Below, one piece after another: positions 25,840 to 35,495 of a stretch of DNA of 55,363 bases. This stretch comes from Burkholderiales bacterium (GTDB taxonomy: Bacteria > Pseudomonadota > Gammaproteobacteria > Burkholderiales > Burkholderiaceae_D). A model generated the notes under the pieces. It made no database searches, was not told where the DNA came from, and saw only the letters and a program-made list of their open reading frames with translations. The stretch is taken from positions 1 to 55,363 of the forward strand of contig JAPLQC010000017.1 in assembly GCA_026399895.1 (NCBI GenBank), written 5' to 3'. A program made the translations under genes and the position numbers. The stretch's first letter is position 1, and every line of letters starts with the position of its first letter.

Positions 25840-27800
25840 GCCGCCTGACGCGCGCCTGCGCGGCTAAAAGTTTTTAGGTCGCGAATCTCGAGATCGGCAG
25901 AAATCATGCCTTGTCTGCCATCTTCAAATTTCACTTGGGTCTCGATGTACTGACGCTGCTTGCCGTCATACAGCGCATCGATCAGCGCCGCATATTTCTG
26001 CGCGATGAAACCGCGACGCACTTTGCGCGTGCGAGTCAGCTCGTCATCATCTGGGTCGAGTTCTTTATGCAAGATGAGGAAGCGATGTACTTGCGAGTTT
26101 GAGAGCAGGGCGTCGTGCGCCAGATCGGCGTTTACTGTCTCGACGCACTCAGCGATCAGCGCATATACCGATTGCTGCCCGGCCAAATCCGCGTAGCCGC
26201 TGTACGGCAGGTTGCGCCGTTCAGCCCAGTTGCCGACAGCTTCCATATCAATGTTGATAAACACATTGCAGCTGGTACGGCCATCGCCGAAGGCCACGGC
26301 CTCTTTGATAAAGGGGAAAAATTTGAGCTTGTTCTCTATGTATTTCGGCGCAAACATGGTGCCATCCGCCATGCGGCCGACATCTTTCGCGCGATCGATG
26401 ATTTTCAGATGGCCATCACTGTCAAAGAAGCCGGCATCACCCGTGTGAAAGTATCCCTCTGCGTCAATCGCTTCGGCGGTATCTTCAGGGCGCTGGTAGT
26501 ACTCGACCATCAGTCCGGGCGAGCGCACTAATACTTCACCGCTATCAGCGATCTTTACTTCTACGCCTTGCATGGGCTTGCCAACGGTGTCTAACTTGAC
26601 GTCGCCCGAGCGTTGCATGCACACCGTGACACAAGTCTCGGTCATGCCGTACAACTGCTTAAGATTAATGCCGATCGAGCGATAAAAATCGAACAGGTCG
26701 GGTCCGATGGCTTCGCCGCCGGTATACGCCACTCTTATGCGCGACATACCCAAAACATTTTTCAGTGGGCCGTACACCAGTAACTCGCCTACGGCGTACA
26801 GCACTCGATCGGTTAGTGATACTCCGCCTTTGCCGTCGAGTAGCTTCAAGCCGGCGCGCCGCGCCACTTTCATGAAGTAATGGAACATGCTGCGCTTGAT
26901 AGCGCTGGCATCTTCAATACGGATCATCACCTGAGTCAGTGTGTTCTCATAAACCCGCGGTGGTCCGAAATAATAGGTCGGGCCAATTTCACGCAAATCG
27001 GTACCGACGGTCGTCGGCGATTCCGGGCAGTTGAGGCAGAAGCCAACAATATTCGACAGCGCGTAGGAGTACAGAAAATCGCCCACCCAAGCCAGTGGCA
27101 GGTAGCAAAGAATTTCGTCATCCGCGGATAGTTGATCGAACGACGCCAGTGTTTTGCCGGTGGCGATCAGTGCGCGGTGTGAATGGCAAACGCCTTTCGG
27201 GCGGCCGGTGGTGCCAGAGGTGTACAGCATGACCGCAACATCGTCAGCGCGACCGGCATCGACCTCTTTTTGAAAGAAATCCGGATGATCACGATGATGC
27301 GCAGCGCCCAGCGCTTGAACGCCCTCGAAAGCATGCAAGCCGGGTTGTGTGTAGTTGCGCAGACCGCGCGGATCATCATAGATGATGTGCGATAGCCCCG
27401 GCACGGTGGCACGTGACTCCAGCAACTTGTCGACCTGCTCCTGATCTTCGACGACCGCGAAATCGATGCCGGCGTTCTCGAGGACATAGGCCATATCGGC
27501 CGCAGGCGCATCTTGATACAGCGGTACCGCAATGCCGCCGAGCGACTGCGCTGCCGCCATCGCCATGTACAGGCGTGGTCGGTTGTCGCCGACGATGGCG
27601 AGATTCATGCCGCGGCCGAAGCCGAGTTCGGCTAAGCCGCAGGCAAACTTCCTGATTTCATCCGCGGCCTGTGCCCACGAGATCGTCTGCCAGATACCGA
27701 GATCTTTCTCTCGGAAGGCTGGACGATGCGGGCGCGTGACAGCGTGTTGCAACATCAGTCGGGGAAAGGTTTCCCCCGACCGCTCGTTTGTCTCCACCAT
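25836..27800 (-). CDS. Long-chain-type AMP-forming acyl-CoA ligase
   Basis: A 654-residue adenylate-forming ligase. The P-loop is MLYTSGTTGRPKGVCHSH near residue 200, the aromatic motif QLYGMTET is near 385, and the hinge region YFHTGDAGFFDSDGHLKIID is near 455. It is followed by RAKDVGRMADGTMFAPKYIE, a variant of the long-chain synthetase motif. It is the first gene of the importer operon and overlaps livG by four bases. Such ligase-importer operons probably trap the imported acid as its CoA ester; the actual acid is not identifiable. Confidence 0.9.
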   Translation of the reverse strand: MVETNERSGETFPRLMLQHAVTRPHRPAFREKDLGIWQTISWAQAADEIRKFACGLAELGFGRGMNLAIVGDNRPRLYMAMAAAQSLGGIAVPLYQDAPAADMAYVLENAGIDFAVVEDQEQVDKLLESRATVPGLSHIIYDDPRGLRNYTQPGLHAFEGVQALGAAHHRDHPDFFQKEVDAGRADDVAVMLYTSGTTGRPKGVCHSHRALIATGKTLASFDQLSADDEILCYLPLAWVGDFLYSYALSNIVGFCLNCPESPTTVGTDLREIGPTYYFGPPRVYENTLTQVMIRIEDASAIKRSMFHYFMKVARRAGLKLLDGKGGVSLTDRVLYAVGELLVYGPLKNVLGMSRIRVAYTGGEAIGPDLFDFYRSIGINLKQLYGMTETCVTVCMQRSGDVKLDTVGKPMQGVEVKIADSGEVLVRSPGLMVEYYQRPEDTAEAIDAEGYFHTGDAGFFDSDGHLKIIDRAKDVGRMADGTMFAPKYIENKLKFFPFIKEAVAFGDGRTSCNVFINIDMEAVGNWAERRNLPYSGYADLAGQQSVYALIAECVETVNADLAHDALLSNSQVHRFLILHKELDPDDDELTRTRKVRRGFIAQKYAALIDALYDGKQRQYIETQVKFEDGRQGMISADLEIRDLKTFSRAGARQAA

Positions 27801-27871
27801 GGCGATTTGTTGGGCTTTCGCCTGCTACCCATTGGGTGCCGGCGTAATTATTTATTAGAAAGATACGGCCG

Positions 27872-27900
27872 AATATTGCCTCAGTTTATCGCGGTATCAA
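27872..27900 (-). promoter_or_regulatory. Possible sigma70 promoter of the ligase/importer operon
   Basis: On the minus strand TTGATA (27900-27895) and AATATT (27877-27872) are separated by 17 bases, about 70 bases upstream of the ligase start. The rest of the 365-base gap 27801-28165 holds no gene or other clear signal, apart from AGGAA at 28156-28160 before the first beta-barrel gene. Confidence 0.35.
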
Positions 27901-28165
27901 AGCCGAGTCGCCAATTTCTGAGCGGCGCGGTCAGAACCATCCGCGCAAATTCTTTCCGCGTCGCAACAATCCTCCGGTTTGATGGCGATGGGCCTGTGTC
28001 GAAGCGTTTTGTTTAGCAATCTCAAGCCAAGCTCAGATCGGCGTCTCATCGAGGCAACCACTGCATCACGCAGGCTGTCCTTCTTCCTAGAATCGCCCCG
28101 TCCCACAAGGACAGGGTCGGCAAATCGACCTTCGATCGTTCACCTAGACTGAAACAGGAACCATT

Positions 28166-28744
28166 ATGCAGAGATCAGCGATTGCGATAGGACTTGCGGC
28201 ATTTTTGGCGGCGCCGGGCTTGGTACAGGCTCAGGTCCAGAATGTGCCTCCCAGCACTTATGTCAAGCTAAGCGCAGGAGAGTCGAGCGCCAAGATCGAT
28301 TTTTGGGGCACTGACACCGATACCGCCTACGGGCTGGCGGTTGGCTCGCAAGTCAGCAACAACATCGATGCCGAACTCGGCTACATCCACTTTGGCAAGG
28401 CCAAGTACACCGATGTCGGCGTTGTCGGTAACAGCCTGAGCGCGCGGTCGGAAGCGGCCTATCTCGCTGCGGTGGGCCGCTACTCCTTGCTGGAGGCACT
28501 CTCTGTTTATGGCAAGCTGGGCGTCGCGTATAACTGGAGTAACCGTAGTGGCGTGCGTAGTGGCACTGCTTTCGATACCGATGATGATCGGTTCGGTCCC
28601 TTGATCGGGCTTGGCGTCAGTTGGCGCTTCACGCCGAATTGGGCCGCCGATGTCGATTACACCTATTTCGACCGTACCAGCAAGGTGGCAGGTGAGCGCT
28701 CAAATATTGATATCTGGACCGTCGGTCTCAAATACCTTTGGTGA
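28166..28744 (+). CDS. Outer-membrane beta-barrel protein, paralogue 1
   Basis: A 192-residue exported protein. A signal peptide ends at GLVQA-Q near residue 23. The mature chain alternates short amphipathic strands, starting TYVKLSAGESSAK and ending in an aromatic residue (WTVGLKYLW), as eight-stranded OmpW/OmpA-like barrels do. It shares the repeated pattern DTDTAYGLAVG and ELGYIHFGKAKY with the next gene, showing recent duplication. AGGAA precedes the ATG. Function is unknown; small barrels may be adhesins, porin-like or stress proteins. Confidence 0.82.
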   Translation: MQRSAIAIGLAAFLAAPGLVQAQVQNVPPSTYVKLSAGESSAKIDFWGTDTDTAYGLAVGSQVSNNIDAELGYIHFGKAKYTDVGVVGNSLSARSEAAYLAAVGRYSLLEALSVYGKLGVAYNWSNRSGVRSGTAFDTDDDRFGPLIGLGVSWRFTPNWAADVDYTYFDRTSKVAGERSNIDIWTVGLKYLW

Positions 28745-28834
28745 GACTGTGCCAGTTTGAGACAGCGTTTAGTAGCACGGCACGCCAATTCCGGCGTGAA
28801 TGATTTACAACTCGGCAATTAGCAGTCTGAAAAC

Positions 28835-28910
28835 TTTAAATAAAATCATATCGAGCTGCCGGCGTGTCGGATGCGTCGGCAGCTCGATGGTTTTCGGTAT
28901 TTTATTTAAA
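28835..28910 (+). promoter_or_regulatory. Two-tier inverted repeat in the leader of paralogue 2
   Basis: Outer arms TTTAAATAAAAT (28835-28846) and ATTTTATTTAAA (28899-28910) are perfectly complementary. Inner arms ATCGAGCTGCCG (28850-28861) and CGGCAGCTCGAT (28877-28888) are also perfectly complementary, around a 15-base loop. The 3' edge of the outer AU-rich stem abuts AGGA (28911-28914), the ribosome site of the gene starting at 28921. As RNA this is a strong inner stem topped onto a weak A/U stem beside the Shine-Dalgarno, suggesting translational control or a cruciform. Confidence 0.75.
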
Positions 28911-28920
28911 AGGATTTCAG

Positions 28921-29463
28921 ATGAAAAAAACCGTATTGGCTGCGCTGCTTGGTGTGGCGCTATGCTCGCCTTGGCCGGCGCTTGCTGAAAGCAGCTATCT
29001 TAAAGTCAGTGTCGGGCAGTCCCGCTACGGGAATCCACTCGACACTGATACCGAACGGGCGTTGTCACTAGCCTACGGGGCTGCGCTAGACGCGACCTGG
29101 GGCTACGAGGTGGGATATATCCACTTTGGCAACCTCAGGCAAGGCGCGCCCGGACTCGCTCTTACCACCCGCTCACAAGCCCTGTATGGCGCTGCTGTAG
29201 CGAATCTCCCGATCAACTCGGCCACGCGTGTTTATAGCAAGGTTGGTTTGGCAGCGGTGAATACCAAGGTCAGTTTCGATGTGGGCTATGTGGGATCTGT
29301 GGCCGATTCGGGCACCAACACCAATTTGATGGCGGGCCTTGGTCTCGACTACAAGTTTTCGCCACAGGTCGCCGGGAACATCGAGTACCAGTATTTCGGC
29401 AATGCCTATCAGCTACCGATCAACTTAAGCGCCTGGACAGTCGGGTTGAAGTACGGCTTCTAA
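28921..29463 (+). CDS. Outer-membrane beta-barrel protein, paralogue 2
   Basis: A 180-residue exported protein with signal peptide KKTVLAALLGVALCSPWPALA, cleaved before ESSYL. The barrel pattern is the same as in the preceding gene: YLKVSVGQSRYG, DTDTERALSLAYG, YEVGYIHFGNL, and a terminal strand WTVGLKYGF ending in Phe, the usual C-terminal signal for outer-membrane insertion. The ATG at 28921 follows AGGA; the open frame begins at 28864 but that part lies inside the leader hairpin. Function is unknown. Confidence 0.85.
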   Translation: MKKTVLAALLGVALCSPWPALAESSYLKVSVGQSRYGNPLDTDTERALSLAYGAALDATWGYEVGYIHFGNLRQGAPGLALTTRSQALYGAAVANLPINSATRVYSKVGLAAVNTKVSFDVGYVGSVADSGTNTNLMAGLGLDYKFSPQVAGNIEYQYFGNAYQLPINLSAWTVGLKYGF

Positions 29464-29529
29464 GCTGATGCAACGGGCGCCTCCGCCTGACCGGACAGAA
29501 CAACGTACGGTCAAGGTGTGAGCGTTCCG

Positions 29530-30477
29530 TCAACCCGCCTGCCGTAGCTCGGCGATGGCATGCTGCAATGCCGCAGCGATCGATGGATCGGCGGGGGTAT
29601 GGGTGCCCCGCTCGACCCACACCAGACGCGCCTGCGGGTTTGCAGCCGTTAATTTCATGGCGTTTTCCGGCGGACAGATTAGATCGTGGGTGCCGTGAAT
29701 AATCACCATCGGCTTGTCGCGCATCGCAGCGGCCGCCTGCAGTAAATCGGCTTCCGCACAAAAACAATGCTGTGACAAGTAGTGCGCCTGTAAGCGGTAC
29801 TTACCTAGGGTGCGCGCTGAAACTGGCGCGTCTGTTTTTGCGGCTGTTGCTGCTGAATCCAGTTTCCCATCCATCGCCCGCATTAGCGCCGTCTCATAGT
29901 TGGCCCAACGTAGCGCGGCTTCGTTAGCTGCTGCAGGGTCATTACCCAGCAGCGCTTGCGATAGTGTGCGCAGCACTTCCGCTTGCTGCGGCTCGCTCCA
30001 GCCATCGGTCATTTGAGCCCAAGCTACGGGCACCATTGCTCGCAATGACTGAAAAAACCATTGCAGCTCGCGCTCGCTCGCCAAAAAGCTGCCGCGCAAC
30101 ACCAGCCCACGGATGCGATCTGCATGCGCAGCGGCGTACATCAGCGCGAGCGTGGCCCCCCACGATCCACCCACCACCATCCACTGTTCAATACCAAGGT
30201 GGGTCCGAATCAGCTCAATATCGGCGACCAGTCGCTGGCTGTCGTTATTGACAAGTTCACCTTGCGGCTGCGACTGGCCTGCGCCGCGTTGATCAAACAG
30301 AACTACACGTTGTCGACTCAGGTCGAACCACTCAAGCACGGACGGTGAAGTCCCACTGCCGGGGCCACCATGCAGAACGACGGCGGCGGGCGCGCTGGCC
30401 TTGCCGTATTGCGCAAAGTACAGGTGGTGTCCGTCACCGGTGTCGAGCATCTGCTGGTCGAAGGCGTTAGGTGGCAT
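29530..30477 (-). CDS. pip: Proline iminopeptidase (alpha/beta hydrolase)
   Basis: A 315-residue alpha/beta hydrolase that removes N-terminal proline from peptides. The oxyanion motif HGGPGSG is near residue 36, followed by FDQRGAGQS near 60. The nucleophile elbow is GGSWGATLA (Ser near residue 105), the acid is in HGTHDLICPP and the His is in RGTHTPADP. The ATG at 30477 gives the family N-terminus; the frame extends to 30594. It is convergent with the second beta-barrel gene and divergent from pqqB. Confidence 0.9.
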   Translation of the reverse strand: MPPNAFDQQMLDTGDGHHLYFAQYGKASAPAAVVLHGGPGSGTSPSVLEWFDLSRQRVVLFDQRGAGQSQPQGELVNNDSQRLVADIELIRTHLGIEQWMVVGGSWGATLALMYAAAHADRIRGLVLRGSFLASERELQWFFQSLRAMVPVAWAQMTDGWSEPQQAEVLRTLSQALLGNDPAAANEAALRWANYETALMRAMDGKLDSAATAAKTDAPVSARTLGKYRLQAHYLSQHCFCAEADLLQAAAAMRDKPMVIIHGTHDLICPPENAMKLTAANPQARLVWVERGTHTPADPSIAAALQHAIAELRQAG

Positions 30478-30753
30478 GCTCTTTTTTACGGGGTCGGCGA
30501 TAAAATGGTGCGGTTTGGCGCTCAAAGACAAACAGCCGGCGCTTATATCAAGATCGGCGAAAACGCTGCCGCTGCGAGGGAAAACCGCAGCCAAGCGTGG
30601 CGCACAAGCAAGATCGATTATGCACCGGTTACGGTTTTGATCTGAGCGAGTGCCGTCTTAATTCATCGAGAGCGACGCCAAAGCCATGTGTCTGGTCGAC
30701 CGAACTACGCAGCGAGACCTAGGCGCGCCAATGAAAACGATATCCTGAAAATC

Positions 30754-31686
30754 ATGAAAATCCTGGTACTTGGCTCAGCAGCGGGCGGTGGTTTCCCGCA
30801 ATGGAATTGCAACTGCCCGAATTGTGCGGGCCTGCGAAAAGGCAGCATCAATGCAAAACCGCGAACGCAATCTTCGATCGCGGTGTCCTCGAACGGCACA
30901 GATTGGGTGCTGATCAACGCATCGCCAGATATCTTGCAACAGATTCGATCCAATCCGGCACTGCAGCCCGCGCGCGCAATTCGTGATTCCGGCATTGCTG
31001 CTGTGATGGTGATGGATGCCCAGATTGATCACATCACTGGCTTGTTGATGCTGCGGGAAGGCCGGAAAAAAATGAATCTGTACTGCACAGAATCGGTGTG
31101 GGACGACCTCAACCACGGCCTGCCGCTCGCCAAAGTGCTTTCGCACTACTGCGGCGTGGAGCGTCATGCGATCGAAGGGTTGTCCGCAGACGAGACCCAT
31201 TTCGCACCGATCGAGGTGCCGGGCATTGAGGGCATTCGTTTCCATCCAATGCCGTTAAAGAGCAAAGCGCCGCCGTATTCGCCGCACCGTAACAACCCCG
31301 GCCCGGGCGATAACAATGGGCTCATGATCGAAAGCATAGCCACCGGCAAGAAAGTGTTCTATGCCCCGGGGCTTGGTGAGATTGAGCCGCATGTGCTGCA
31401 GGCGATGCAACAAGCCGACTGTGTTCTGGTAGATGGCACGGTATGGACCGGCGACGAGATGATCACCTTGGGGTTGACGCAAAAAACAGCCGCCGACATG
31501 GGCCATCTGCAAGTGTCAGGTCCGGGCGGCATGATCGAGGTGCTGGATGGTATCGGCGCGCGTCGCAAGGTGCTTATTCACATCAACAACACGAATCCCA
31601 TCCTGAATGAAGACTCAGCGGAGCGCGTGACGTTAGCGCAGCACGGCATTGAAGTCGCCTTCGACGGGATGGAAATTGAACTGTGA
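30754..31686 (+). CDS. pqqB: PQQ biosynthesis protein PqqB
   Basis: A 310-residue metallo-beta-lactamase-like protein of pyrroloquinoline quinone synthesis, thought to hydroxylate the Glu-Tyr precursor. The start [20 protein letters not shown] is diagnostic, with CPNC next to it. [14 protein letters not shown] near residue 83 corresponds to the metal site. The ATG at 30754 is chosen by homology; the frame opens at 30688. The 277 bases upstream contain no PqqA-like peptide gene, so the operon begins at pqqB. Confidence 0.95.
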   Translation: MKILVLGSAAGGGFPQWNCNCPNCAGLRKGSINAKPRTQSSIAVSSNGTDWVLINASPDILQQIRSNPALQPARAIRDSGIAAVMVMDAQIDHITGLLMLREGRKKMNLYCTESVWDDLNHGLPLAKVLSHYCGVERHAIEGLSADETHFAPIEVPGIEGIRFHPMPLKSKAPPYSPHRNNPGPGDNNGLMIESIATGKKVFYAPGLGEIEPHVLQAMQQADCVLVDGTVWTGDEMITLGLTQKTAADMGHLQVSGPGGMIEVLDGIGARRKVLIHINNTNPILNEDSAERVTLAQHGIEVAFDGMEIEL

Positions 31687-31694
31687 GGAATGCA

Positions 31695-32405
31695 ATGAAC
31701 GCACCGACAAAACTTGAAGAACAAATGCCTTGGAGCCTTGAAGAATTCGAAGCAAAGCTACGCGCAAAAGGCGACAACTACCATATCAATCATCCGTTCA
31801 ACATTCGGATGAATGAGGGCAAGCTGACGCCGGATCAAATCCGCGGTTGGGTCATTAATCGTTTCTACTATCAGACGATGATCCCGATGAAAGATGCGGC
31901 GATCATGTCGAATTGCCCTGATCGCGAGGTCCGTCGCAAATGGGTTGACCGTATTCTTGACCACGATGGCTATGGCGAAAAAGAAGGTGGCATCGAAGCG
32001 TGGTCGCGCTTGGGTGATGCCGTTGGAATCCCGCGTGACGAGCTTTGGTCATTGAAGAAAGTGGTGCCCGGTGTGAAATTCGCCGTCGACGCTTACGTGA
32101 ACTTTGCGCGTCAGCGGCCATGGCAAGAGGCAGTTTGCTCATCGCTGACCGAGATGTTTGCACCAAAAATTCACAAAGACCGACTCGCGAATTGGCCCAC
32201 TCACTATCCGTGGGTGAAAGACGAAGGGCTTGCCTACTTCCGTACGCGGGTACCACTGGCGCTGCGTGATGTCGAGCACGGCTTGGAAGTCACGCTGGAG
32301 TACTTCACGACGCGTGAGCAGCAAGAGCGTGCCCTCGAAATTCTGCAATTCAAGCTCGACGTGCTGTGGCAGATCTCGGATGCTATCGAGAAGGCTTATC
32401 CATGA
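31695..32405 (+). CDS. pqqC: Pyrroloquinoline-quinone synthase PqqC
   Basis: A 236-residue helical oxidase that performs the final ring closure and eight-electron oxidation to PQQ. Recognisable features are [20 protein letters not shown] near residue 29, [20 protein letters not shown] after it, and [15 protein letters not shown] near 88. The ATG at 31695 is preferred, with GAGGA at 31684-31688 as ribosome site. Separate pqqC and pqqD genes are used here, not the fused form. Confidence 0.96.
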   Translation: MNAPTKLEEQMPWSLEEFEAKLRAKGDNYHINHPFNIRMNEGKLTPDQIRGWVINRFYYQTMIPMKDAAIMSNCPDREVRRKWVDRILDHDGYGEKEGGIEAWSRLGDAVGIPRDELWSLKKVVPGVKFAVDAYVNFARQRPWQEAVCSSLTEMFAPKIHKDRLANWPTHYPWVKDEGLAYFRTRVPLALRDVEHGLEVTLEYFTTREQQERALEILQFKLDVLWQISDAIEKAYP

Positions 32406-32677
32406 GCGCACCGATGATTGATCCCGCGAGCAAGCCGAAGTTGGCCAGATTGTTTCGCATGCAATATGAAGAGGCGCAGCAAAACTGGGTATTGCTATAC
32501 CCGGAAGGCATGGTCCAACTGAACCAAAGCGCTTCGGAGATTTTGAAGCGCTGCAATGGCGAGCGCGATGTGCCCGCGATTGTTGCGGACCTTGAGCAAA
32601 CCTTCAATGTGCAAGGGTTGGAAAAAGACGTAATCGGATTTTTAGAAATTGCAACCGAGCGAGGCTGGATTGTCTGA
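32402..32677 (+). CDS. pqqD: PQQ biosynthesis chaperone PqqD
   Basis: A 91-residue RRE-type protein that binds the precursor peptide PqqA and presents it to PqqE. It has [20 protein letters not shown] near residue 11, then [20 protein letters not shown]. It overlaps pqqC by four bases (ATGA). The usual substrate peptide gene is missing nearby. Confidence 0.94.
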   Translation: MSAPMIDPASKPKLARLFRMQYEEAQQNWVLLYPEGMVQLNQSASEILKRCNGERDVPAIVADLEQTFNVQGLEKDVIGFLEIATERGWIV

Positions 32678-33809
32678 GACTACAAAAATACCGCCACCAC
32701 TTTGGCTATTGGCGGAAGTTACTTATCGCTGCCCATTGCATTGCGTGTTTTGCTACAACCCGCTGAACTACGCAGCTAACAAAAAAGAACTCAGCACCGA
32801 GCAGTGGAAAGAAGTGCTGCGTCAAGCACGTAAACTCGGCGCTGCGCAGTTGGGCTTCTCCGGCGGTGAACCGCTGGTACGCGATGATCTTGAAGAGTTA
32901 ATCGGTGAGGCGCATCAGCTGGGTTATTACACCAACCTGATCACCTCGGGCGTTGGTTTGACCGAGGCGCGCATCTCGAAGATGAAGGATCTCGGGCTAG
33001 ATCATATCCAGCTATCGTTCCAGGATTCGACCAAGGAGATGAATGACTTCTTGTCGAGCACCAAGACCTTCGATCTGAAGTCACGCGTTGCGGCGCTGAT
33101 CAAGAAATACGACTACCCGATGGTTCTTAATGTGGTGCTGCACCGCTATAACCTCGACCATATCGGGCGCATTATTGAAATGGCAGTCGATATGGGTGTG
33201 GAGTATCTGGAGCTAGCGAATACCCAGTACTACGCTTGGGCCAGCGTCAATCGTGATCAGTTGATGCCTACACGCGAGCAATTGGTGCGTGCCGAGGCAA
33301 CGGTTCAGGAGTACCGCGCCAAGCTCGGTAACAAGCTCAAGCTATTGTTCGTGGTGCCGGATCTTTTCGAGGACAAGCCCAAGGCTTGCATGAATGGTTG
33401 GGGCTCGGTGTTTCTCGCTGTCGCGGCTGACGGTAGCGCTTTACCGTGCCATGCAGCGCAGTCGCTGCCCGGTCTGACATTCCCAAATGTGACCGAGCAT
33501 ACGATGGAAGACATCTGGTACAAGAGCGATGCGTTTAATCGCTTCCGTGGCTACGAATGGATGAAAGAGCCATGCCGTACATGTCCGGAAAAAGAAAAAG
33601 ACTTCGGTGGTTGTCGTTGTCAGGCTTTTGCGTTGACTGGCGATGCGCAGAATGCTGATCCAGTGTGCGGAAAGTCACCGTCGCATGATGTGGTCAAGCA
33701 GATTGTGCTGAAAACGACAAACCGGCCGGTTGAAGAAAAGCCGCTGGTGTTTCGCAACGACATGAACTCGCTGCGTATCGCATCCGAGGTGGAGAAGCAA
33801 ACTTCGTAA
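32670..33809 (+). CDS. pqqE: PqqA peptide cyclase PqqE (radical SAM)
   Basis: A 379-residue radical SAM enzyme that crosslinks Glu and Tyr of PqqA. The [4Fe-4S] motif CPLHCVFC is near residue 21 and [10 protein letters not shown] near 65. The C-terminal SPASM-like cysteines appear in [23 protein letters not shown] and near DPVCGK. The likely start is the TTG at 32670, overlapping the pqqD stop; the frame reaches back to 32649 without a better start. The cluster order is B-C-D-E. Confidence 0.94.
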   Translation: MSETTKIPPPLWLLAEVTYRCPLHCVFCYNPLNYAANKKELSTEQWKEVLRQARKLGAAQLGFSGGEPLVRDDLEELIGEAHQLGYYTNLITSGVGLTEARISKMKDLGLDHIQLSFQDSTKEMNDFLSSTKTFDLKSRVAALIKKYDYPMVLNVVLHRYNLDHIGRIIEMAVDMGVEYLELANTQYYAWASVNRDQLMPTREQLVRAEATVQEYRAKLGNKLKLLFVVPDLFEDKPKACMNGWGSVFLAVAADGSALPCHAAQSLPGLTFPNVTEHTMEDIWYKSDAFNRFRGYEWMKEPCRTCPEKEKDFGGCRCQAFALTGDAQNADPVCGKSPSHDVVKQIVLKTTNRPVEEKPLVFRNDMNSLRIASEVEKQTS

Positions 33810-33843
33810 TCCAGGCGATCAGATCGTCGCACGGGTAAATGGC

Positions 33844-34647
33844 TTAGCCACCGCGCGCCGATTTGATTAGCCCGCGTTGCGGGTCATAGCCCGCTGCTGC
33901 AATCCAATAGAACACCAGCGTTGCTGCCAGCACGACCAGCAATGAGCCCGAGAGCTCACCATACAGCGCGTAGCGCACTGACTCGACCGCATGAGTAAAT
34001 GGGTTGAGCGCTGAAATCTGATAAATCCAATCAGCACCAGCGTCGCGCATGCGACCGATCGGATACAGCGCCGATGACAAGAAAAACATCGGGAAAATCA
34101 CGAAGTTCATGGTGCCGGCAAAATTTTCCAGCTGACGGATATACACCGACAGCATCAAGCCGAACGCTGACAGCATCAGAGCACCTGCGATCAGCGCCGG
34201 CAACGAAGCTAGCACCTGCCAGGGCGATAATCCGATCTGCCATACGACGACCAGAATCATGAAAGCCAGGGCCTGAATGACGGATAGAAAAGCACCGCCC
34301 ATCAGTTTGCAGGCGAGCAGGTAGGCACGAGGCAAAGGCGCGGTGAGTAGTAGTCGCATCACGCCCATTTCACGGTCGTACACCATTGCCAATGATGATT
34401 GCATGCCGTTGAACAGGCACACCATCAGCGCCAGACCCGGCACCATATACAAACGGTAATCAAGGCCAGCATCAAATGGCATGACCGTGCCGAGATCCGG
34501 CATCTGACGAAATCCGGCAGCAAATACCACCATCCACAGTAGCGGACGCACCAAAGACGATGCCAGCCGGCCCGGTTGCCGCAAGAATTTGTGAACCTCG
34601 CGCCCGGCAATCGCGGCTAGCGCAAGACGAGCGTGCATTAGTCTCAT
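33844..34647 (-). CDS. ABC-2 type permease, PQQ-alcohol system type
   Basis: A 267-residue ABC-2 exporter permease with six hydrophobic segments. It has FLRQPGRLASSLVRPLLWMV near residue 22, VYDREMGVMRLLLTAPLPR near 89 and YPIGRMRDAGADWIYQISAL near 194, followed by NPFTHAVESVRYA. Permeases of this type are known beside PQQ-dependent alcohol dehydrogenase and pqq genes. It overlaps its ATPase by four bases and is convergent with pqqE. The transported compound is unknown. Confidence 0.87.
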   Translation of the reverse strand: MRLMHARLALAAIAGREVHKFLRQPGRLASSLVRPLLWMVVFAAGFRQMPDLGTVMPFDAGLDYRLYMVPGLALMVCLFNGMQSSLAMVYDREMGVMRLLLTAPLPRAYLLACKLMGGAFLSVIQALAFMILVVVWQIGLSPWQVLASLPALIAGALMLSAFGLMLSVYIRQLENFAGTMNFVIFPMFFLSSALYPIGRMRDAGADWIYQISALNPFTHAVESVRYALYGELSGSLLVVLAATLVFYWIAAAGYDPQRGLIKSARGG

Positions 34648-35393
34648 GCTTTAGCCTCTGCTTTCGTCAGGTGCAGGAAGGCATCGAGTAACGTGCCATG
34701 CCCGGACTGTTTCATCAGTTCGGTAGCAGCGCCATCGAAGCGCACAGAACCAGCGGCCATTACGACGATACGATCAGCTGCTTCAGCTTCGTCCACCAGA
34801 TGCGTAGCCCACAGCACACCCATCGCACGTTCGCGGCATAGCGCTTTGACATCCGCAATAATCGCCGCGCGAGAAGCAGGGTCGATACCGACGGTGGCCT
34901 CATCCATCAGCAGCAACTGCGGTTGCGATAGCAGAGCACGGGCCAGCTCCACTTTGCGGCGCGTGCCACCAGAAAGATTGCGACACGCGTCATTGGCACG
35001 GTCACTCAATTTGAATCGCTCAAGCCAGTGATTAATACGCTGCTGAGCCTCCGCCCGAGCAATGCCATGCAGATCAGTTTGAAAACGACAATTAGCCTGT
35101 ACCGATAAATCAAGATCGAGCGCAGGCTGCTGAAACACGATCGATAAATCCGCCAGTGCCTTGATTGGATCGCGACCGATATCGTGGCCTGTCACACGCG
35201 CGCTTCCACCGTCAGCAACGAACAAGCCAGACAAAATTTGAAACAGGGTTGATTTACCCGCGCCGTTCGGGCCCAGCAGCGCGACAAACTCGCCCGCAGC
35301 GACGGAAAAGCTGACGTTATCGACTGCCTTTCGTGCGCCAAAATTTTTGCTTAGCTTGTCGATGACAAGCGGGTCAGGGAAGAGAGGGGTCAC
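34644..35393 (-). CDS. ABC-2 type ATPase, PQQ-alcohol system type
   Basis: A 249-residue ABC ATPase. Walker A is GPNGAGKST near residue 40, the signature is LSGGTRRKVELARAL near 139, Walker B is LLMDEATVGID near 160 and the H-loop is ATHLVDEAEA. It starts with GTG at 35393. The sequence fits the ATPase subfamily associated with PQQ-dependent alcohol oxidation. Together with the permease it is probably an exporter or an envelope function needed by the quinoprotein pathway (inference); the dehydrogenase itself is not in the window. Confidence 0.87.
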   Translation of the reverse strand: MTPLFPDPLVIDKLSKNFGARKAVDNVSFSVAAGEFVALLGPNGAGKSTLFQILSGLFVADGGSARVTGHDIGRDPIKALADLSIVFQQPALDLDLSVQANCRFQTDLHGIARAEAQQRINHWLERFKLSDRANDACRNLSGGTRRKVELARALLSQPQLLLMDEATVGIDPASRAAIIADVKALCRERAMGVLWATHLVDEAEAADRIVVMAAGSVRFDGAATELMKQSGHGTLLDAFLHLTKAEAKA

Positions 35394-35458
35394 GGGGATG
35401 ATTTTATTTTTTGACGCCGGATTGTAGCGGTAGCTTGGCTTTTTCGCTCTTGAAGCCT

Positions 35459-35484
35459 ATTCATGTAGATGATTCATGCGGATG
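35459..35484. repeat. Two imperfect 13-bp tandem repeats
   Basis: attcatgtagatg followed by attcatgcggatg, 11 of 13 identical, in the 102-base gap between the ABC ATPase start and the ROK kinase stop. No function apparent. Confidence 0.5.
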
Positions 35485-35495
35485 AATTCAATAAC

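Noticed and set aside
30483..30720. Open frame upstream of pqqB as a pqqA candidate
   Set aside because: No Glu-x-x-x-Tyr motif and no typical PqqA sequence in any frame.
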